Positions 25,678-34,683 of a stretch of 64,000 bases of DNA are shown in pieces (position 1 is the first letter of the stretch; each line of letters begins with the position of its first letter). The stretch covers positions 1 through 64,000 of the forward strand of contig NZ_JAHUXH010000034.1 of NCBI RefSeq assembly GCF_019219825.1. The letters run 5' to 3'. Under the pieces are notes generated by a model. That model had not been told where the DNA came from, did no database searches, and saw nothing but the letters and a program-made list of their open reading frames with translations. Made by a program: the position numbers and the translations under genes. This DNA comes from Streptomyces sp. TRM70350 (lineage in GTDB: Bacteria; Actinomycetota; Actinomycetes; Streptomycetales; Streptomycetaceae).

Positions 25678-26232
25678 ATGGACACGGTCGGGGACGGCCT
25701 CGACGCCGCGCTGCAGAAGGCGTTCACCCGCCCCATCCCGAAGAGCGCGGGCGCACAGATGCGGTACCTCGTCAAGCAGCTGAAGGGCACCCGGCGGGTG
25801 GCCGAACTGCTCGGCATCACCCAGCGCACCGTCGAACGGTATGTGAAGGACCAGATCAAGCGCCCTCGCCGGGACCTCGCGGACCGGCTGGAGCGTGAGG
25901 TGAGGCGGCGGTGGCAGCCGCAGATCCGCGCCCGGGCCAAGCAGACGGCGGCCACCACCGGCGGCATCGTCATCGACACCCGTGCCCGCTTCGGCTACAC
26001 CGCCGCACCGGGCACGACCGACGACGCGCGACTGCGCCACCTCACCGTGGCGCTGCCACCCGAGTACGCGGCGCGCCTGTTCGAGGCACAGCAGCAGGGG
26101 GCCACCGAGCAGCAGCTGCGCCACATCGCGGCCGAGGGCCTGGGCGAGATCTACTTCCGCGACCGCAACCGACGCGCGCACGGCCTCGACGTGGAGTTCA
26201 CCGACGTGGAACACATCGACTTCGACCTCTGA
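25678..26232 (+). CDS. tpg: Telomere terminal protein Tpg
   Basis: The product has 184 residues, exactly the usual size. Tpg becomes covalently attached to the 5' ends of linear Streptomyces chromosomes and plasmids and primes the filling of the telomere gap. A helix-turn-helix-like segment (RRVAELLGITQRTVERYVKD) is at about 39-58 and a basic stretch follows. The conserved ARFGYTAAPGTTDDARLR region contains Thr114, the residue number reported as the nucleotide acceptor in the family. It is co-transcribed with tap just upstream. A hairpin between tpg and the convergent gene probably ends both transcripts. Confidence 0.95.
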   Translation: MDTVGDGLDAALQKAFTRPIPKSAGAQMRYLVKQLKGTRRVAELLGITQRTVERYVKDQIKRPRRDLADRLEREVRRRWQPQIRARAKQTAATTGGIVIDTRARFGYTAAPGTTDDARLRHLTVALPPEYAARLFEAQQQGATEQQLRHIAAEGLGEIYFRDRNRRAHGLDVEFTDVEHIDFDL

Positions 26233-26291
26233 CGGGCCTTGGCCAGGTCAAAGGCCGCCGCCGCCCCGGCCTGGCGGGGCCGGAGCGGCGG

Positions 26292-26313
26292 GATCGGCCG
26301 GGCGGGGCCGATC
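26292..26313. terminator. Shared hairpin between tpg and the Amidase_6 gene
   Basis: GATCGGCC at 26292-26299 and GGCCGATC at 26306-26313 form a perfect 8-base stem with a 6-base loop in the gap between convergent genes. It overlaps the Amidase_6 stop codon and could work in both directions. Confidence 0.55.
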
Positions 26314-27484
26314 AGGTGCGGTAGGCGTAGTACGCGGCGTTCGGGTACGACGCGATGATGCTCGCCACCGACCGGCGGTAGGTGTTGGTGGAGTGGTACG
26401 TCAGGTACGGCACGCCCTGCGGGCTGCGGTACGTGACGATCATCGTGTGGTCCTTGGAGCCGTCCCTGTCGAAGTCGATCTGGAGCACATCGCCGACGTC
26501 CATCTGGTAGACGTTGGCGAGGCTCGTGACGCGCTTGGAGTTCAGCGAGAACCACGACCACTCGTTGACGCCGACGAACGAGTGCGACTGGATGTCGGCG
26601 TTGCCGAACCACCGCGTGTAGTCGTACACATAGCCGGGCACGTGCTTCCAGCCGCCCGCCTTCAGGGCCTGGCTGACGAAGTTGGTGCAGTCGCCGCCCG
26701 CGCCGTGCCCGTTGAAGTCCGGGTACTCCGGGTTGTAGTTCCTCCAGTACTTCTCCGCATAGGCGGCCATCGCCTTGTAGTCGTAGCCGCTGGCGGTGAA
26801 GTTCTTCCGGTTGGACGGCGCGGGCCGGGTGATGGCGGCGCGCGGGGCCGACGGCATGGTGTTGTCGACGGTGGTGGCGGCGGCCTTCGGCTTGGCGGTC
26901 TGGTTGACCGCGAGATAGCCGTCGTCGGTCTCGCGGATGTCCGTCAGCCGCCAGTTGCCGTGCTTGTCGGCCTTGAAGGTCAGCTTGTGGTGCGCCTGGA
27001 ATCCGGTTGTCCTCGGCTCGTCGCCGCGGACTTTCTTGTACGTCAGCGTCGTGGTCTCGGTGACCGCGACGACGGCCTTGCGGCCCCTGACGCTGGTGCG
27101 GTCCAGGGTGACGGAGGTGCTCGCCGCGCTGTACTTCTCGCCGAGCCGCGCGAGACCGTCCTTGCGGTCGCCGAGCTGCTCCAGGGCGCTGTCCTCGGTG
27201 CGGGCGGCCCCGGAGGAGACCGCGACCTTGCCGGAGAAGCCGTCGATCAGGGGCTTCTTGCCCTTGCCCGGCTTGTCGACCAGGGCGTTGGTGCGGTCGG
27301 TGAAGACCGCGTCGGCCAGTCGTTGAAACGTGGCCTTGGTCCTGGCGTCCACCTCGGGCTCGGCCGTGGTGGAGGCGCCCGCGCTCCAGTTGGGCAGCAG
27401 CGCCGCGCCCGCGACGACCGAGGCGGCGGCTGCCGTGAGTATGGTCGCGCGACGCCGCGTACGGCTCAATTTCCTTGACTTCAC
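26312..27484 (-). CDS. Secreted Amidase_6 (NlpC/P60-like) domain protein
   Basis: The product has 390 residues. After a basic start (KSRKLSRTRRR) comes a signal/anchor helix at about 13-31. A region of about 200 residues without recognised motif follows. The C-terminal amidase domain has the catalytic Cys266 in GHGAGGDCTNFVSQAL and the His in KDHTMIVTY near residue 352. Proteins with this domain are predicted cell-wall hydrolases or transglutaminase-like cysteine enzymes. The GTG start at 27484 is chosen because an AGAGGGGAA ribosome site lies just upstream. Two further cell-envelope genes follow upstream on the same strand. Confidence 0.85.
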   Translation of the reverse strand: MKSRKLSRTRRRATILTAAAASVVAGAALLPNWSAGASTTAEPEVDARTKATFQRLADAVFTDRTNALVDKPGKGKKPLIDGFSGKVAVSSGAARTEDSALEQLGDRKDGLARLGEKYSAASTSVTLDRTSVRGRKAVVAVTETTTLTYKKVRGDEPRTTGFQAHHKLTFKADKHGNWRLTDIRETDDGYLAVNQTAKPKAAATTVDNTMPSAPRAAITRPAPSNRKNFTASGYDYKAMAAYAEKYWRNYNPEYPDFNGHGAGGDCTNFVSQALKAGGWKHVPGYVYDYTRWFGNADIQSHSFVGVNEWSWFSLNSKRVTSLANVYQMDVGDVLQIDFDRDGSKDHTMIVTYRSPQGVPYLTYHSTNTYRRSVASIIASYPNAAYYAYRT

Positions 27485-27634
27485 TGAAGTTCCCCTCTTT
27501 CCCCGGCGGAGGAAATGCCGAGGCAAGCGGAATCTTTGCATGCCGCGTGTGGCTGTTGTGAAGGGGGTTGCGGCCCCAACCGGGCGGGAGTTATCGGACC
27601 GTCATCGACGCCCGCCGCGCCGGGCGGCGCGTGG

Positions 27635-28933
27635 TCACTGCACGACCGTGGACCAGTCCGGGGACTGCGCCGGGTCCAGGCTGCGCAGCCGCTCCAGCGT
27701 GGCCGGTTTCTGGACGTCCATCCAGTCGGCGAGTTCCTTGAACGACACGCACTTGACGTCCTTCTTGGTGCACACGGTCTTGATGACCTCGTCGACGGCC
27801 TTCATGTAGATGCCGCCGTTCCACTCCTCGAAGTGGTTGCCGATGAACATCGGGGCCCGGCTGCCGTAGTACACGCGGTTGAAGCCGGCCATGTAGGTGT
27901 CGATCGTCTCCTGCTGCCACTGCGGATACATCGCCGGGTCGCCGTCGGTCTTGCCGTCGGACTGGTTGTAGAGGAAGTTGAAGTCCATGGACAGGCCCTG
28001 GTACTTGCCGCCCTCGTAGGGGAGCATCTGGAGCGGGAAGTCCCAGATGCCGTTCTTCTTCCTCGGCCAGATCTGGAAGTCGCCGGCGGAGCTGGCGTCG
28101 TAGCGCCAGCCGTAGCTCTTGGCCGCCTTCAGCAGGTTGTCCTGGCCCTCCAGGCAGGGGGCGCGGCCGCCGGTGACCTCCCTCCTGAAGTCGAAGGGCA
28201 GCGGGTCGATGTCGGTGTAGCCGGTGTTGGTCTTCCAGTTCTCCGCGAACTCGTAGAACTGGTCGATCTCGCTCTTCCACTCCGCGACGCTCCAGTCGCC
28301 GCCGCCCTTCTCGCCGCAGAAGTGGCCGTTGAAGTGGGTGCCGATCTCGTTGCCGTCCTCCCAGGCTCCGGCGAGCTGCTCCAGGGTGGTGCGTATGTGC
28401 TCGTCGGTGGGGAAGCTGATCGCCGCGGTGCCCTTGGGATGCTGCGGTGGGGAGTAGAGGTCGCTCTTGCTCTTGGGCAGCAGGTAGATGCCGGTGAGGA
28501 AGAAGGTCATATGGGCGTTGTAGCGCTTGGCCATCTCCCGGTAGTGGGAGAAGAGCTCGTCGTCGCCCTGGAGGGCGCCGTCCCAGGAGAAGACGACGAA
28601 CTGGGGCGGTTTCTCGCCGGGCTTGAGCGGCTCCGGCTTCAACTGGTTCTTCTGCGGGCCGGTGTAGGACGTCGAGCCGTCGCCGAGCACCTTGGTCTTG
28701 CCGTCCCACTCCGGCTCCTCGGTCGCCCGCGCGGACGGATGCTGCCCTGAGCGGTCCCTGGCGGACCCGGTCGAGGCGGTGCTGTCGGTGCGGGAGAGCA
28801 CCAGATAGCCGGCGACGAGGGAGGTGACGACAAGGAACGCCGCCAGGGTGAGGAACTCCGGACGGGTGGCGGGGTGGCGGGGTGCGCGGGTCTTGCGGCG
28901 GCGGCCCGACGGCTGTTTCATCTTGCGGCTCAA
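27635..28933 (-). CDS. Membrane-anchored polysaccharide deacetylase family protein
   Basis: The product has 432 residues. A basic N-terminus and one membrane helix (about 28-47) place the catalytic part outside the cell. The NodB-like metal triad is visible: Asp118 in VVFSWDGA and the His200/His204 pair in GTHFNGH. The Asp motif is FSWDG rather than the more common FDDG, marking the divergent branch found in actinobacteria. The likely reaction is removal of N-acetyl or O-acetyl groups from a wall polymer. It lies between the Amidase_6 and PBP genes, 46 bases from the latter's stop, suggesting co-transcription. Confidence 0.85.
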   Translation of the reverse strand: MSRKMKQPSGRRRKTRAPRHPATRPEFLTLAAFLVVTSLVAGYLVLSRTDSTASTGSARDRSGQHPSARATEEPEWDGKTKVLGDGSTSYTGPQKNQLKPEPLKPGEKPPQFVVFSWDGALQGDDELFSHYREMAKRYNAHMTFFLTGIYLLPKSKSDLYSPPQHPKGTAAISFPTDEHIRTTLEQLAGAWEDGNEIGTHFNGHFCGEKGGGDWSVAEWKSEIDQFYEFAENWKTNTGYTDIDPLPFDFRREVTGGRAPCLEGQDNLLKAAKSYGWRYDASSAGDFQIWPRKKNGIWDFPLQMLPYEGGKYQGLSMDFNFLYNQSDGKTDGDPAMYPQWQQETIDTYMAGFNRVYYGSRAPMFIGNHFEEWNGGIYMKAVDEVIKTVCTKKDVKCVSFKELADWMDVQKPATLERLRSLDPAQSPDWSTVVQ

Positions 28934-28979
28934 TCTCCTGGGGACAAAAGGCTGGGGCGGTGCCGGTCAGCGCCGGTGA

Positions 28980-31253
28980 TCAGCCGAGCGGACTCATGGC
29001 ACGTGACCAGATGCCGTACGCAACGCTGTCGGTTCCCGTGCCGTCCAGTCCCTGGAGCGGCAGGGGTTCCAGGCTCTTGTTCAGGTCCATGCGGTAGACG
29101 ACGACCGCGGTGGCCACCTTCTTGGCGGTGCCGACGTACCAGGCGGCCGTGTCGTTCTCGGTCGTGCCCACCTTCCCGGCGACCTCCGCGGAGGCGGGCG
29201 CGGCGTCCGGGTGGGCGGCGCGGAAGGCGTCGGTGAGGGCGGACTGGACCTCGCGGGCGGTGTCGGCGCCCATCGCGCGGCGGGTGGGCGGCGCGTCGAG
29301 GTCGACCTTGTGACCGTTGTGGGTGATGCGCCGCACCGAGTACGGCTCGATGTGCACGCCGTCGGCGGCGAAGGTGGCGTAGCCGCTGGCCATGCGGATG
29401 GCGCTGGGCGTGGAGCTGCCGGTGGACAGGGTGGGCACCTGAGCGCCGATGCTGGAGGACAGCAGCCCGGCCGCCTCGGCGGTGGCGCGCACCTTCTCCA
29501 GCCCGGTGTCCATCCCGAGCTGCATGAAGGGGGTGTTGACGGACAGGGCGAGCGCCCGGTGCAGCGAGATCTGCCCGTAGGACCTGCCGCCGTCGTTGCG
29601 TGCGGCGACCTTGCGGCCGCTGCGGTCCCAGTACGGGCCCTCGGGCGTGGTGACGGGCACGCCGTCGTCGCCGTTGTAGAGGGTCTCCCCGGTCACCGGC
29701 GTGCGGTCGCCGTCGCGGGTCTTGCGCACCCCGTGCTCCAGTCCGGCGGCGTAGACGAACGGCAGGAACGCCGAACCGGCGGGCACCGTGGTCGCGTTGG
29801 ACTCGTTGTAGCCCTGCGTACGGTGGTCGGGGCCGCCGTAGACGGCGAGGATCCGGCCGTCGGTGGCGATGGAGGCGGCGCCGAAGTGGGCGGTCTTGGC
29901 GGCCTTCGGATGGTCCTTCTCGGCCTGCTTGCGGGCCTTGGTGACGGCGTCGGTGAGCTGGGCCTCGCGGTTCTTGTCGAAGGTCGTGTAGATCTGGTAG
30001 CCGCCGAGGTCGAACTCCTTGTCGGAGATGTGCGCGTTCTTCTTGGCGTACTGGGCGGCGAGTTCCACCAGGTAGTCGCTCTGCTCGCCGGTGTCGTACA
30101 GAGGGTTGCTCTCCAGCGGCGCGGGGAACGTCCTGTACTTGGCGCGCTCCTGCGGCGACAGCTTGCCGATCGCGACCATCCGGTCGAGGATCCACTCCCA
30201 GCGCTCCAGCGCCCGCTCGTGGTTCGCCTTGCTGAGCGTGGGATCGTACAGACCGGCGCCCTTGAGCAGGGAGGCGAGGAACGCGGCCTCGCTGACGTTG
30301 AGCTCGCTGACGTCCTTGCCGTAGTAGGCCTGGGCGGCGCGCTGGATGCCGTAGGTGCCGCGGCCGAACCAGCTGGTGTTGAGATAGCTCTCCAGGATCT
30401 CGTCCTTGCTCATTTTGTTGTCGAGCTTGAGGGCGATCATCGCCTCGGTGAACTTGCGGCTGAGTGTCTGGTCCTGGTTGAGGTAGACGTTCTTGACGTA
30501 CTGCTGGGTGATGGTCGAGCCGCCCTGGGTGTCGCCCGCGCCGAGGGTGCGGAACAGCGCGCGGGTGATGCCCTTGAAGGAGACGCCGGGATCGCTGTAG
30601 AAGCTCGCGTTCTCGGCGGCGAGCACCGCCCAGCGGACGTCCTCGGGTACGTCTTCCAGCGGCATCGCCTGCCGCTGCACCCAGCCGGTGCGGGCCATCG
30701 GGGTGCCGTCGGCCCAGAAGTACACGTTGTCCTGCTGGGTGGCGTAGGTGTTGAGGTTGTCCGGGATGTCGGTGGCGGCGTAGGCGACGACCAGGAAGAG
30801 CGTGCTCAGACCGAGGGAGGCGAGGAAGCCGCCGAGGGTCTGCCGCCAGGAGGGGACCCAGCGGCGCCATCCGGTGCGGCCCGGCCGGGGGTACTGCGGG
30901 CGCAGTCGGCGGACGTAGGGGCCGAGCACGGGGGCCAGCCGGGGGCCGAGGGCCGCGGTGAGGCGGGCGGCGGGGGAGGGGCGGGGGGCTTTGCGGCGAC
31001 GACGGGAGGGGGTGCGGGATGTGTCGGATGCGGTGGAGGCGGTGTCGGACTCCTCGGATATAGCGGAGTTGTGGGAATCGGCGGATATGTCGGAGCCGGC
31101 GGGTATGCCGCCCTCGGGTATGCGCAGCTGCATGGTCTCGTCCGCGGCCGCCGGTGGCGGCGCCGGGACCTTCAACTGCATGGTGGCGTCCGGCTCCAGT
31201 GGCACCTCCTCGCCACTCTGGCGGCGTCCCCCCTGCCCTTCCTGGGCCCCCAC
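28980..31253 (-). CDS. Class A PBP-like transglycosylase with altered transpeptidase motifs
   Basis: The product has 757 residues. A Pro/Ser-rich cytoplasmic N-terminus of about 120 residues carries two MQLxxP motifs. A membrane helix follows, then the GT51 glycosyltransferase domain with Glu214 in AAENASFYSDPG and GGSTITQQYVKN. In the transpeptidase domain SVN (571-573) is intact. However, the SxxK motif reads Ser-Ala-Phe-Leu at 494-497, with no lysine, and the KTG box reads Lys-Val-Gly-Thr at 694-697. It should polymerise glycan strands, but peptide cross-linking and beta-lactam acylation are doubtful. The GTG at 31253 has a strong GGAGGGAGG ribosome site; the frame remains open 41 codons further. 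Confidence 0.88.
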   Translation of the reverse strand: MGAQEGQGGRRQSGEEVPLEPDATMQLKVPAPPPAAADETMQLRIPEGGIPAGSDISADSHNSAISEESDTASTASDTSRTPSRRRRKAPRPSPAARLTAALGPRLAPVLGPYVRRLRPQYPRPGRTGWRRWVPSWRQTLGGFLASLGLSTLFLVVAYAATDIPDNLNTYATQQDNVYFWADGTPMARTGWVQRQAMPLEDVPEDVRWAVLAAENASFYSDPGVSFKGITRALFRTLGAGDTQGGSTITQQYVKNVYLNQDQTLSRKFTEAMIALKLDNKMSKDEILESYLNTSWFGRGTYGIQRAAQAYYGKDVSELNVSEAAFLASLLKGAGLYDPTLSKANHERALERWEWILDRMVAIGKLSPQERAKYRTFPAPLESNPLYDTGEQSDYLVELAAQYAKKNAHISDKEFDLGGYQIYTTFDKNREAQLTDAVTKARKQAEKDHPKAAKTAHFGAASIATDGRILAVYGGPDHRTQGYNESNATTVPAGSAFLPFVYAAGLEHGVRKTRDGDRTPVTGETLYNGDDGVPVTTPEGPYWDRSGRKVAARNDGGRSYGQISLHRALALSVNTPFMQLGMDTGLEKVRATAEAAGLLSSSIGAQVPTLSTGSSTPSAIRMASGYATFAADGVHIEPYSVRRITHNGHKVDLDAPPTRRAMGADTAREVQSALTDAFRAAHPDAAPASAEVAGKVGTTENDTAAWYVGTAKKVATAVVVYRMDLNKSLEPLPLQGLDGTGTDSVAYGIWSRAMSPLG

Positions 31254-31629
31254 TGTGCCTCCCTCCGCACTCAGTGTTGCTCGCGCAGGCAGACCGTACA
31301 GACGTACGAGGTTTGATGGTGTTGCCGCAGCAGCGGCCGCAAACCCTGACTCCCCCTCCCCGACCTCGCGGGGCATCGCGGCGCTCTCAAATTACCAGCG
31401 TTCTTCGCAAACTCTCCACACAGAACCGGGCCGAAGAGGTCACATCTGAAGCGACGCAATCCTCGGGAGGGCGCGGCGCCGGAGGGCATCACGGATGTTT
31501 GCCGGAGCCGTGAAGTCAGCGGCTCGCCGTGTGGCGCACGTGCCCCGCACCAGACCGCAGCTGAAGGACCGCCACTCCGGGTGACGAGCACGCCCCGGTG
31601 AGCACCGTCTACCTCTGGATGACCAGCAG
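31254..31629. other. Divergent intergenic region, PBP versus Asp2-like gene
   Basis: This 376-base stretch between divergent genes should carry both promoters. It contains the upstream open extension of the PBP frame (to 31376), which I do not treat as coding. I see no strong inverted repeat or RNA gene. Confidence 0.4.
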
Positions 31630-33375
31630 ATGACCACTCCGTATACTCCGCCCGAGTACCCCCGTCCCAGCACCCGGCCAGAGAGTCCGCATGCCGTCAT
31701 GAAGAATTTCCTGCCCGCACTGTCACCCAACTACGCAACAGAAAGAGTCCGCGCCTACAAAGAAAGCGTGGAGGTGCACGGGAAGTGGCCGGTCGAGTTC
31801 CAGTTCCGCCCGGCCCAGGGCGACCACCGGCACCTGCTGGTGGTGTTTTCGTCCGTGGGCAGCAAGTACGGATTCGGCAACGCGCTGGAGAGCGTCAAGT
31901 GCAACATCCTCAGGATTCGTGACCACTTCGACGGCGGGGCCTCCTACTACGTGGCCAGGAACATGGACTTCAGCGTCACGGATTCCATACAGGCCCTCAT
32001 AGAGGACTACATGCGACGGCTGCGGGTGACCCGGGACGAGGTGACTCTCCTGGGAGCTTCCAAGGGCGGAAGCGCGGCGCTCTACTACGGCCTGAAGTAC
32101 GACTACAAGAACATCGTGGCGTCAACGCCGCAGTACTTCCTCGGAAGTTACTCAAAGGGCCACGGCCAGCTCGGAGACGCCGTCCTCGGCGAGGGCCAGT
32201 CCGACGAGAACGTGGCCGTCATGGACGCCGTCATGAGGGACCTCCTCGAAAAGGACACGGACCTCAAGCGGAACATATACGTGGTGTCCTCTCCCGGGGA
32301 CTACCAGTACGAGCAGGAAGTCAAGCACTATCTCCCCGCGCTGCGGGAGTACGAGAACTTCAACTTCCTGTTCGTGGAATCTCCCACCGTGCGACGGCAC
32401 GACGAGGTCGTCCGGCAGGCGCTGCCGTCGATTCTGAGCATCGTCTACTCCCTCACGGAGGGCGCCGCACCCCGCTGGGGAGAGGTCCGGACCGGGACCG
32501 GTTCCGAGGACCCAGAGGCGGCCGCCGAGTACCTCACCGAGCTTCGGAAGCGCAACACCGCCCTGGCTGCGCTCAACCGTGCCGAATTCACGGACGGGCA
32601 CCTCCAGTTGAAGGGGCACGCCTTCCTGCCGGGTGTGTCGCCCGATGGCCCGACTGCCGAGACCAAGCGGCTTGTCCTGGAGAAGGACGGCGAAACCTGG
32701 GTGTACCCGCTGGAGACGACCAAGGAGATCCGGCTCTACCGGGACTACTTCGACGAGTACTTCTGCGAGTACGCCATGGGCGGGTTCACCACTCAGGGAG
32801 ACCTGGCCTTCACCGAACTCCCCCGGGGCGCCTATGACGTTTCCGTCTGCATCACGAGCAAGGACGAGGGGATCGAGCGGCGAACCCGGCTGATCTCACA
32901 GAACGCGGTTGACCGACGCCAGGCCCGCGGTGACTCGGAGCTGCTGTTCCGAGGAGGCAAGGGCGGCCTCAGGCTGGTCAAGAGGAGCATCATCGGGATC
33001 GATTCCGGCGGAGTGTGCTTCGCTGTGGAGAAGGCGGAGGTGCGCGACCGGAGGATCCACGCGGAAGGTGTCTTCTTCCTGCCCGGAAGGAATGCCGACC
33101 GCGACGCGCATGCCGCCTACTACCTCGTACTCCAGGGGAAGTCCGGATGCCACTCCTTTCCTCTGAGGGTGCAGAAGAACCCGGACGCTGTGCGGCCGCA
33201 CAAACATCCCGGAGACCTCGGAACCTACGACTCCGGGTATTTCAGCACCGGGGCTGAAGGAGTCGACGTCGCGGACATTCCGGCTGGAAAGTACAGCCTG
33301 CTCGTCTCCATGAGCGCCGGTGGTGCCCTGTTCACCAAGAAGGCCGGGAAGGTCACCCTGAAGAAGATCCGCTGA
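31630..33375 (+). CDS. Asp2/XcbB-like alpha/beta hydrolase with two C-terminal repeats
   Basis: The product has 581 residues and no signal peptide. Residues about 50-285 form an alpha/beta-hydrolase-like domain with the nucleophile elbow LLGASKGGSAALYYG (Ser144), an Asp in SSPGDYQYE and a late His in PTVRRHDEVV. This resembles accessory-Sec Asp2 and XcbB/CpsF-type capsule proteins. Two related beta-rich repeats follow, at about 320-430 (GHAFLPG, then LVLEKDGETWVYPLE) and about 465-575 (GVFFLPG, then YLVLQGKSGCHSFPLR). The gene has more A/T-ending codons than its neighbours, which may mean transfer. A start at 31699 is an alternative. It may act in esterifying or hydrolysing a surface glycan. 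It overlaps the convergent P450 gene by 23 bases. Confidence 0.7.
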   Translation: MTTPYTPPEYPRPSTRPESPHAVMKNFLPALSPNYATERVRAYKESVEVHGKWPVEFQFRPAQGDHRHLLVVFSSVGSKYGFGNALESVKCNILRIRDHFDGGASYYVARNMDFSVTDSIQALIEDYMRRLRVTRDEVTLLGASKGGSAALYYGLKYDYKNIVASTPQYFLGSYSKGHGQLGDAVLGEGQSDENVAVMDAVMRDLLEKDTDLKRNIYVVSSPGDYQYEQEVKHYLPALREYENFNFLFVESPTVRRHDEVVRQALPSILSIVYSLTEGAAPRWGEVRTGTGSEDPEAAAEYLTELRKRNTALAALNRAEFTDGHLQLKGHAFLPGVSPDGPTAETKRLVLEKDGETWVYPLETTKEIRLYRDYFDEYFCEYAMGGFTTQGDLAFTELPRGAYDVSVCITSKDEGIERRTRLISQNAVDRRQARGDSELLFRGGKGGLRLVKRSIIGIDSGGVCFAVEKAEVRDRRIHAEGVFFLPGRNADRDAHAAYYLVLQGKSGCHSFPLRVQKNPDAVRPHKHPGDLGTYDSGYFSTGAEGVDVADIPAGKYSLLVSMSAGGALFTKKAGKVTLKKIR

Positions 33376-34579
33376 ACGTGACGGGAAGCCGCACCGGGCC
33401 GCGAAGCCCGCCGGGCCGCCAGCTCAGCTCGGCCGGCGGCACGGCCAGGGCCAGGTCCGGAAGCCGGCGCAGCACCGTGCCGATGGCGATCTGTCCCTCC
33501 AGCCGGGCGAGGGGTGCGCCCAGGCAGTAGTGGATGCCGTGCCCGAAGGCCAGATGGCCGTTGTCCTGCCGGGTGACGTCCAGCCGGTCGGGGTCGGGGA
33601 ACCGTGCCGGATCCCGATCGGCGATCGCGGACGCGATCAGCACGGTCGCGCCGCGCGGAATGGTCACCCCCGCGATCTGGACATCCTCGCGTGCGAACCG
33701 GGCGATGCCCGGGCTGACCGGGCCGTCGTAGCGGAGGAACTCCTCGACCGCGCCGGGCAGCAGCTCAGGATCGTCCCGCAGCAGCTGAAGCTGGTCGGGG
33801 TGGGCCAGGAGCGCGGCGATGCCGCCGCCGATCAGGTTGACCGTCGTGACGTACCCCGCCACCAGCAGCAGGAACGTCATGGAGATCAGCTCGTCCTCGT
33901 TCAGCCGCTGCTCCTCGTCACGGGCGCTGATCAGCGCACTGAGGAGATCGTCCGCGGGGCGGGCGCGCTTGGACTCCAGAAGCTTCGTGAGGTACGCGCG
34001 CATGCGCTGCCACGCCTCGTTCACGACCACCGGGTCCGGCAACCTCTCCCCGCGCAGCAGCATGTCGTCGGTCCACCGCTGGAAGTCGTACCGGTCGTCC
34101 ACCGGCACGCCCAGCAGTTCGCTGATCACGGTCACCGGCAGGGGCAGCGCGAAGTCCGCGACGAGTTCGGCCCGGCCCGCCGGCACCACCGCGTCGAGCA
34201 GCCGGTCGGCGATCTCCTGGATACGGGGCCGCAGCTCGGCGACCCTGCGCGCGGTGCACGCCTTCGAGACCAGGCGGCGCAGCCGGGTGTGGTCGGGCGG
34301 GTCGGAGCGCAGCATGTTGCTCATCATCGATTCGCGCTCGAACTCGGGCAGCTGCTCCATGAGGCGTGGGTCCGACGCGTCGCGGACATCGCTGCTCAGC
34401 CTCGGGTCGGACAGGGCCGCGAGACCGTCCTCGTAGCGGGTGACCAGCCAGGCGTCCAGGCCACCCGCGATGATCGCGCGCCGGACCGGGCCGTCCTCGC
34501 GCAGCTGTCGGTAGAGCGGGAAGGGATCCGCCACGAAGGCCGGATCGGAGTAGGGGAGGAGGACCGGCTGCTGGCTCAT
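33353..34579 (-). CDS. Cytochrome P450
   Basis: The product has 408 residues, a soluble bacterial P450. The heme loop FGHGIHYCLG places the thiolate ligand at Cys352. The K-helix ExxR reads EEFLR, and the I-helix oxygen-activation motif reads LLLVAGYVTTVN, with Tyr-Val in place of the usual His-Glu. The family resembles CYP105/107 monooxygenases of secondary metabolism and needs ferredoxin partners encoded elsewhere. It is divergent from a flavin monooxygenase gene, with a perfect 12-base palindrome between them, so the two may share control. The ATG follows GGGAGGCAC. Confidence 0.93.
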   Translation of the reverse strand: MSQQPVLLPYSDPAFVADPFPLYRQLREDGPVRRAIIAGGLDAWLVTRYEDGLAALSDPRLSSDVRDASDPRLMEQLPEFERESMMSNMLRSDPPDHTRLRRLVSKACTARRVAELRPRIQEIADRLLDAVVPAGRAELVADFALPLPVTVISELLGVPVDDRYDFQRWTDDMLLRGERLPDPVVVNEAWQRMRAYLTKLLESKRARPADDLLSALISARDEEQRLNEDELISMTFLLLVAGYVTTVNLIGGGIAALLAHPDQLQLLRDDPELLPGAVEEFLRYDGPVSPGIARFAREDVQIAGVTIPRGATVLIASAIADRDPARFPDPDRLDVTRQDNGHLAFGHGIHYCLGAPLARLEGQIAIGTVLRRLPDLALAVPPAELSWRPGGLRGPVRLPVTFSGSSSG

Positions 34580-34630
34580 CGTGCCTCCCGGGCACGTAGC
34601 ACCCTGCGCGAGGGTTTGCTGCTACTTGTG

Positions 34631-34642
34631 GGTATGCATACC
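34631..34642. promoter_or_regulatory. Palindrome in the P450/monooxygenase divergent promoter
   Basis: GGTATGCATACC is a perfect 12-base dyad located 52 bases from the P450 start and 42 bases from the monooxygenase start. Its place suggests an operator for a TetR- or MarR-type regulator acting on both genes. No regulator gene is adjacent. Confidence 0.45.
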
Positions 34643-34683
34643 AGTGTGACCGACCGGTGACGCCTGCGAAGGGACGGAGCGCG

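Noticed and set aside
29211..31316. A 700-codon plus-strand frame across the PBP gene
   Set aside because: It is antisense to a clear class A PBP and has a Val/Gly/Ala-rich composition typical of shadow frames.
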